A stretch of 64,000 bases of DNA from Cercospora beticola (lineage: Eukaryota; Ascomycota; Dothideomycetes; Mycosphaerellales; Mycosphaerellaceae), in the NCBI RefSeq assembly GCF_033473495.1, contig NC_088937.1:496001-560000 (forward strand), in the 5' to 3' direction. Made by a program: the position numbers and the translations under genes. Under the pieces are notes generated by a model. It saw only the letters and a program-made list of their open reading frames with translations. It did no database searches and was not told the DNA's origin. Shown here piece after piece: positions 57,956-64,000 of the stretch. Within the stretch, counting starts at the first letter, position 1. The number at the start of each line of letters is the position of its first letter.

Positions 57956-59281
57956 CTACCCAGTAGGCAATGAGTCGACAAGCATCTCACCGCCATTCAT
58001 TCCTTGACCACTTGTAGGTGAATCGCTACCAGTCGGACCCCCTCTCCCACTTCCAGAGTCCGTCTGTGTGCCTCCCGATCTCATCCTAGCAAGTCGCTTT
58101 GCTGTCAATTCTTGCTCGTGCACGGCGTTGGAATATATTCTCAGCGATGCCACCACCATGATTACAATCACACCCAAGGCCAGGATGACGCGACGGGTCA
58201 TGACCCATCTGAGCCCTTCAACTTCTGACTTCGCATCAGCTTGCAGATCGACTGTGATCTGGTAGTTCAATCGTTGAATCTTCGACTCCATCAAGCGCTC
58301 ATCGTTGCGTACAGCCATCTTGCGGTCATCAAAGGTACCCTTAATGTCATCTTTCATGGCCGCGATCTCTTGACCCAGTCGCTGCGTCAAAATTTCGACT
58401 TCGTGCTGTAGTTGCGCCCGCTCGGTTCGCATCTTCTCTTGCTCCGCTCTCCTCCGACTTGTCACTTCCGTCTTCAGCTCTGCGCAAGCTGCTCGAAAGA
58501 GGTAGGTCTCGTTCTCCACTTGTGACTTGCTGACCAGCGCTTCACGGGCCAAATCCATATTTTCAGCCAACATCACACGTACGCCCTTCATTGTTGTTAT
58601 TGCCTGTGCTTCCGACCAATTTCCGTCTTTTAAGCGATTCACCAGCCCATAAGTGTCAAAGTGATGCACGTGGCGAGGTGTGCTGATGTGAGGAGCTTTC
58701 GTCGAAGGAGCGTGTTCGTCAAAAGCTTGCGTTGGCTGTTCCTCAGGCTGGGTCTTCGAGGATGCTGCCTGTTGTTCCTCTGCGTGTTCCACTGGATCAG
58801 GCACTGAATCCAACAGCGTTTCTAGGGGCTTGTCAGGCGGTGTTTCTGGCGCACCAGGCGCTTTTTGAATAGGGGTTGCTCCGTCTAGAAGCGGGTCTGA
58901 ATGCGCTTTTGATGTCGCTGGTACGTCTTCTGGTTTGGGTTCTTTCTTGACATCCTCTGTTTGCAACTCTTGACGCTCGGCCTTCACTTCTGCTTCCCCT
59001 GCCGTTTGGAGCTTCTCGCCGATTTTGGGCAGTCTTTTCTGCTGTTCGGCGGGAGCATTCTTTTTGCTCCTCTTCTTCCCATTTGCGAGATGAGGCAGAG
59101 GTTCGTTCGCCGTGCCATAACGCTGTTGCTGAGGCGGTGTTACCTCTGGTCGTCTTCGTCGGGATGTTGAGTGAAACGCCTGGATGCGTTGGGCAGCTCT
59201 GGCGGAGCGGACAGTGGGTGAGGTGCTCTCGAACCCTCTTGCCAGCACGGGCCAGAGGAACGGCAGCCTGGGAGCAGCCAT
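57956..59281 (-). CDS. FMP32: FMP32/CCDC90 (DUF1640) mitochondrial coiled-coil membrane protein
   Basis: Single exon, 441 residues. The N-terminus is basic and Ser/Arg-rich (residues 1-45, few acids), fitting a mitochondrial presequence. A charged Pro/Glu-rich linker follows to about 200. The DUF1640 domain begins at HHFDTYGLVNRLKDGNWSEAQA (about 206), continues through a long coiled coil (about 245-355) with LQHEVEILTQRL, and ends in one membrane helix (about 364-383) followed by a Gly/Ser-rich tail. Yeast Fmp32 supports cytochrome c oxidase assembly, and animal relatives (MCUR1) act with the calcium uniporter. The fungal role here is inferred as inner-membrane scaffolding. Confidence 0.88.
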   Translation of the reverse strand: MAAPRLPFLWPVLARGFESTSPTVRSARAAQRIQAFHSTSRRRRPEVTPPQQQRYGTANEPLPHLANGKKRSKKNAPAEQQKRLPKIGEKLQTAGEAEVKAERQELQTEDVKKEPKPEDVPATSKAHSDPLLDGATPIQKAPGAPETPPDKPLETLLDSVPDPVEHAEEQQAASSKTQPEEQPTQAFDEHAPSTKAPHISTPRHVHHFDTYGLVNRLKDGNWSEAQAITTMKGVRVMLAENMDLAREALVSKSQVENETYLFRAACAELKTEVTSRRRAEQEKMRTERAQLQHEVEILTQRLGQEIAAMKDDIKGTFDDRKMAVRNDERLMESKIQRLNYQITVDLQADAKSEVEGLRWVMTRRVILALGVIVIMVVASLRIYSNAVHEQELTAKRLARMRSGGTQTDSGSGRGGPTGSDSPTSGQGMNGGEMLVDSLPTG

Positions 59282-60851
59282 GGCGGCTGGTGTGAGGATG
59301 GATCGCGTTGTTGGTCTGCTTCACATGCGTCTCTGAACTTCCTTTCTGGAAGCGACCGTGACACAATCGGCGAAACCTAGCGCCGATCACACGTGCGCTT
59401 CCGTTTCAGCCCACGTTCCTGCCTGCCGCCCATTTCCTCTCCAAGGTCTTGCACTCGTGCAGACTAACAACATCATCAACAACAGCACCAAATGGGCCGG
59501 AATGGTCTCGCTATTCGTCTAAATGACGGAGATGAGCAAGACTAGATGGCAGTCGGAGCATCGCCACGGTCTGGTCGGTTCCAAAGGCAGCATCGAGCAC
59601 AACATTTGCTAGACGTGCGCACAAGATACATCCAGTGGCATACTATCCCACGGCGCCACGCACATGGCCGCTGGTCTTCGCTAGCTCGCGTCTTCTAGAT
59701 CGGCTCATGATCTCACGACTAAACGGACCCTCGAAGATTCCAATCTATCCATCATCGGATCCTGCAAGCGACCAATGAGTAGCGTCGGAACATCCCAGAC
59801 GCAAGTACGCCAGTCGCGGCTATGGTAGGTCGTTGCAGGCTGCTTTGTATGCAACACAGAGACGGAATAAGAATCTCTACCCGTATACGCTCATCTGCCT
59901 CACGGACTGCAGTTTCCTGGTCTGATGGTGGACTAGACCGCATGTTTTCATGATATGCTACGAGGCTGCAAAACCTCGTGCAATCATACTATACGTTCGT
60001 CGGCCTTCAGCATGGACGTCAGTGGCAGCGAGCTCTCGAATGACATCGAGCTGCAGTCTGCGCCAGGAAGGCCGATGACCTCGTCCATGAGATCACGTCT
60101 TCCGACCGAAATCTAGATTTTCGACGCCAGGTCGAGATCACGGCTACGGTTGTCCAAGGTCTGCGATCGTATGAGCAAGAATCTCCTCGACCGGGTACAG
60201 TCGGTGTGAACTGCCGCTGATTTGACCGTGACGTGATGCTGTATAGGTCAAGTCTCTGTGCTCGTGATTACTGACCGCCGAGGAGACTCTGGGGTGCCCT
60301 CTTTTCATATGCGCAGGTTCGCAGCGAGGGGACCAAACGCAGCTGTCGGTATATTGCAGCCTGGAGGAGACAGAGGTGAAGAGTTACAGGCTATGAATAG
60401 GAGTGCCGAGCAACGAGAACAGTCGTTTGGCGTGGAAACCGACCTCATCTATTCAAACAGACGGACAACCTCTCTCACTGGACAGCATCCTGTTGCCTGA
60501 GGTGCCTGACATTTGAAATGGCAGCTGGAACCTGCCCTACCGCCGAAAGAAGAATGGAGAAGCATTTGAGTTGAACGATTCACCCAATCAGATATGCGGA
60601 GAACCCAGCGATCGACAGGTCAAGATGCTTGTGGTTAGCATCGTCTTACTTTCGGAATGACGATGCTCTCCGCACAACCGTTGTCCGATAACGACGGCAT
60701 GACCCAGCGCCTTCACATGCGTCCTCGGTCTTCCAAGAGATGCGGAGTGGCCATACTGATACCTCATGTAGCTGCGATACATATATGCCCAGTCTTTCAT
60801 CGATGTAAGTCATTCACAACACCACACTCATCTCTTTGAGCCACATTCAAG
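59282..60851. other. Intergenic, 1.57 kb, divergent promoters
   Basis: Between the FMP32-like gene (minus) and the sterol-desaturase-family gene (plus). Only short open frames, none with a domain. Confidence 0.5.
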
Positions 60852-61895
60852 ATGCACGGCGATCGACGACCGCAAGACTCGATGAAGTCCACCTGGCGTG
60901 GCGACAAATCACAATGGGGCTTCTCACACAAGTTTTTCAATTTGATCGACGCATTTCACACCGCAACTGATCAAACGCCGCCACCAGTCTTCGCGAAGAC
61001 AGATAAAGTACCTTACATGAATGAATTGTCGTGTCACCTGTGGATTCTGGCCCACGCAGGTTGGCCGATGGCGCTACAGCAACTGTACATCTGGTACACT
61101 GGCCACGATATGCACCCGATTGCTGCATTCTTTTTCTACACAGCTGCAATGCAAATCAACGCGATTCACGAAGTCAAGATTCTCCGACGCTTGGGATACC
61201 GATATGGCTACCTGGACGGTGACAAGCATCAGCGCGACGAAGTGCCTGATGTGGGCGTGAACAAAACGTTCGCTTCGCTCCAACTTACTACTACCATCCG
61301 ACCCATGCTCGCCATTTTCTTCTCATGGCGTAGTCGCGGAGCACTACAACTCTCTTGGTGGATCCCTCTCGAGTTAGCGCTCTACTCCGTTGTCCTCGAT
61401 GGATTCTTCTACCTCTACCACCGCTCTTGCCACGAGGTCGATAGACTGTGGCAATACCACCGCACGCACCACCTGACCAAACATCCAAACCCACTTCTGT
61501 CCTCATACGCCGACGAAGAGCAAGAGTTCCTCGAGATCGCCTTGATCCCATTCCTGACCTGGGCAACGCTGAAGTATGTCTTCCAGCTACCCATGGGATT
61601 CCACGATTGGTGGTTGTGCCATCAATACATCATCTTCGCCGAACCTTTTGGTCACAGTGGACTACGAATCTATTCCTGCACTCCGGGCGTTCACTCGCCT
61701 CTCCTCAAGCTTTTTGGCATGGAGCTCGTCATCGAGGACCATGACCTGCATCACCGCAAGGGATGGAGGAAGAGCAGCAACTATGGCAAACAAACACGAT
61801 TATGGGACAAGATCTTTGGAACTTGTGGAAGGAGAATCGAGGTTATCGAGGACAACGTGGACATGAAGTACAACTTCAACTTCCCTCTTTTCTGA
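60852..61895 (+). CDS. Sterol desaturase / fatty acid hydroxylase family protein
   Basis: Single exon, 347 residues. The di-iron histidine clusters of the superfamily are present: HRSCH (His190, His194), HRTHH (His203, 206, 207) and HDLHH (His297, 300, 301), plus His268 in EPFGHSG. Membrane helices lie at about 62-82, 88-106, 146-160 and 168-190, with the active site facing the cytosol. Members hydroxylate or desaturate sterols, sphingoid bases or fatty acids in the ER using O2 and reduced cytochrome b5. The protein lacks a fused b5 domain. It is not obviously Erg3 or Erg25, and I cannot name the substrate. The start at 60852 follows AAG and is the only Met before the conserved region. Confidence 0.87.
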   Translation: MHGDRRPQDSMKSTWRGDKSQWGFSHKFFNLIDAFHTATDQTPPPVFAKTDKVPYMNELSCHLWILAHAGWPMALQQLYIWYTGHDMHPIAAFFFYTAAMQINAIHEVKILRRLGYRYGYLDGDKHQRDEVPDVGVNKTFASLQLTTTIRPMLAIFFSWRSRGALQLSWWIPLELALYSVVLDGFFYLYHRSCHEVDRLWQYHRTHHLTKHPNPLLSSYADEEQEFLEIALIPFLTWATLKYVFQLPMGFHDWWLCHQYIIFAEPFGHSGLRIYSCTPGVHSPLLKLFGMELVIEDHDLHHRKGWRKSSNYGKQTRLWDKIFGTCGRRIEVIEDNVDMKYNFNFPLF

Positions 61896-62674
61896 TTGTG
61901 CCTTTGAAGCAGAAATGGTCTGTGGAGTTACTAGGACGGTGCGGACTAAATGAAAGGGAAGCAGATTCGATATGTATATTCAAAAAGATACCCAACTTGT
62001 GTATAGAACCAGGTCTATGACTGTTCAAGCATCCATTGATACTTTGCATCTCAGACTTCTGGTTCTTGGCGCCCCTCTTCGGATTTATGAATCATTCCAC
62101 GCACACATGCGCACTTTTGACACATCGATCTCGTTGTACACGTCCGTCTCTCACACAACAATCATCAGTAGTAAGTCAAATAACGAGAGGCCCACCAGAA
62201 CCACTTCCTTCCTCATCCGGCTAGCCTCTTCCCGCGAAAGCGCACTTCCATGTGAAATATGACCACATTAGGCAAGTCAGCCAACGAAGCACTACTTCCA
62301 TGTCCCACACTTCTCTGGTCCATTCTATAAGCATCATGCCACGAATCTGGAACGGCCGGCTCATGACCACGTGGTTAGAAAGAATTCTCAAAAGCTTACT
62401 TTCCGAGAAAACAAGTGCGGTAAATTCGGGATGCGAGGTCTTTAGTTGGTCGCGTCTCGCACGCGTGCTGTAGCTGGAGGTGGTGCGAGGATTACTTTCT
62501 TATGTTTCTGTTGAGTAAGAGAGGGTTGAGCGAGATGCGAAACGGTGCTTGGGTAGAGGTGATATTATTACGGTCAACGTTTCGGTTTCTGAAGTCCTTT
62601 GATCCTTCTCTTACTTCTGCTTCGTACGTTTTCTATCATACCATTTTTGTTTACGAAAGAGGTGAATCAAGACC
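61896..62674. other. Intergenic, 779 bp
   Basis: 3' flank of the desaturase-family gene and promoter of the amine oxidase. The last 100 bp are T-rich. No gene seen. Confidence 0.5.
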
Positions 62675-64000
62675 ATGCTTGACGCGATCGTCATCGGAGC
62701 CGGGCTCTCCGGGTTACAAGCTGCGCGTTCTCTGCAAGAGGCAGGGCTACAAGTCATTGTCCTAGAGGCTCGAAATCGAGTCGGAGGCAAAGTCTGGAGC
62801 GTCCCTTTGGCATCTGGTCGAGGCGTGGTGGATTTGGGTGCTGCGTGGGTAAATGATCAGTTGCAGCCGCGTATCACGAAGTATCTGAAGCGATGGGACT
62901 TGAAGAGGGTGGAACAGCGGTTGGGGCATACCGCGATTATGCAGGATAGTGAGGGCGGCATTTCAACATTCCCGCATGGTATTATGCCTGAGGTATGTGA
63001 TGAGTCATTGTTCCTGCGAGCGTGTGTGCTGACGAAGACACAGTTCAGCGAAGAGGAGAAGAAGAATCTGGGGGTTGTTCGTGATCATATTCAAGCAGAA
63101 TCACTAAAGGCTGGACGACCGGAATCGAAAGATGATGCTGTCAGTCTGGATCAGTATGTTCGGAATCTTGGCGCTACCGACAAAACAATCAAGATGGTCA
63201 ACCTTTGGGCTAGAGTGATGCATGGCGTGGAATCTACGGAAGAGTCAGCAGCTTTCTTCATCGACTATTGTCGGAAGAACCAAGGACTTCTGTCGATTCG
63301 TGCTGATGACAAGACCGGTGGCAATTATCAGCGTCTACACCGTGGTGAGTATAGTGTGCAGAACCTGGTATCAGAACGAGGGCTGACTTCCAACCAGGCA
63401 CTCAATCCATTGCGAACGGCCTCCACGAGCTCGTCGGCAAGCACAACGTCTATTTCTCATCGCCGGTGAGATCCGTCGAGGATAATCGCACTCATGTGGT
63501 CGTCACCACAGTCGGCGGAAAGGTCTTCAAAGCGCGGAAAGTCATCATCTCGATACCAAGCACAATGTACCAAGACCTGACGATATCTCCGCCACTGCCT
63601 GCTGGTCTTCAAGAGCTTGCCGACAATGCCACGATGGGAGACTACAACAAGATGATTGTATGCTACAACACACCTTGGTGGCGGGAGACGTCCTACAATG
63701 GCTTCTTCATGAGCTACAGTGGCCCTAGCCCGCTGGCGCGAGACACTAGTGTGGAGGAAGTCGGACTGTACTGCTTGACTTGCTTTGTGAATGGCGACTT
63801 GGGCCGCAAATGGTCCAAGCTACCACCTCACGAGCGACGCGCCACTATCCTGAAGCAGCTGGCCAAGATCTATAAGGCAGGTCCTGATTCCGAAGTCTGG
63901 CGACCAATCGAGATGTTCGACCAGATCTGGAAGCATGAACAGTACTCCAAAGGCGCATTGGTCCCCATCACCAAGATTGGCGACTTGACCAAGCATGCGG
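62675..64000 (+). CDS. Flavin-containing monoamine oxidase (MAO-N-like), 3' partial
   Basis: Exons 62675-62992, 63044-63344 and 63398 to the window end. The enzyme oxidises amines to aldehydes, giving ammonia and H2O2. The FAD Rossmann fold opens the protein (VIGAGLSGLQAA, residues 6-17, with Glu30 in VLEARNRVGGK). DLGAAWV and GGTQSIANGL follow, the latter rebuilt by the 53-nt intron GTGAGT...AACCAG. The first intron (51 nt, GTATGT...ACACAG, branch CTGAC) is a multiple of three with no stop, so an unspliced reading adds 17 residues after GIMPE. The substrate half (NKMIVCYNTPWWRE, GFFMSYSGPSPLARDTS) continues open to base 64000. The flavin-linking or substrate-cage end lies outside the window. 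Confidence 0.9.

Overview
The window reads as nuclear DNA of a filamentous ascomycete (Pezizomycotina). The evidence is many short GT-AG introns (41-89 nt, with one of 260 and one of 410 nt), CTAAC/CTGAC-like branch sites, two Zn2Cys6 regulators, a SAT4/rhodopsin-domain membrane protein, a SUR7/PalI protein and an Upc2-type zinc knot. Dothideomycetes is a reasonable guess, but it is inference only. I see no transposon, rRNA, CRISPR array or secondary-metabolite core enzyme. The first gene (SRP19) and the last (amine oxidase) are cut by the window edges.

Layout: 0-16 kb holds SRP19/Sec65, a class-III aminotransferase, an exonuclease III-type AP endonuclease, a SUR7-family protein, a proteasome assembly chaperone 4 homologue divergent from a carnosine N-methyltransferase homologue, and a peroxisomal acyl-CoA thioesterase ending in SKL. 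16-31.6 kb holds 2-isopropylmalate synthase with tiny leading exons, a SAT4-type seven-helix protein, APC10/Doc1 with its IR tail, glutamate decarboxylase, a Zn2Cys6 regulator and adenine deaminase. 31.6-49 kb holds an Upc2-like Zn2Cys6 regulator behind about 4 kb of gene-poor DNA, an amidase ending in SKL, a Utp8-like ribosome-biogenesis protein divergent from an ELG1/ATAD5 clamp unloader. 49-64 kb holds a Gln/Asn-rich single-pass membrane protein with unresolved coding-like DNA upstream, a prion-like glycine-zipper protein, a TDT-family transporter, an FMP32/DUF1640 mitochondrial protein, a sterol-desaturase-family protein and a flavin amine oxidase.

The genes look like ordinary scattered housekeeping and accessory genes, not a pathway cluster. 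The links I can support are two close divergent promoters (PAC4/N-methyltransferase and Utp8/ELG1), two separate enzymes with peroxisomal SKL tails, and unusually long gene-free DNA upstream of both Zn2Cys6 regulators. Several introns are multiples of three without stops (adenine deaminase, amine oxidase) and would be missed by simple ORF calling.

I do not see a clear new molecular system. The best leads are the Gln-rich membrane protein with its possible cysteine-containing ectodomain (49.5-52.3 kb), the spliced unrecognised gene candidate near 55.2-55.9 kb, and the SKL-tagged amidase.
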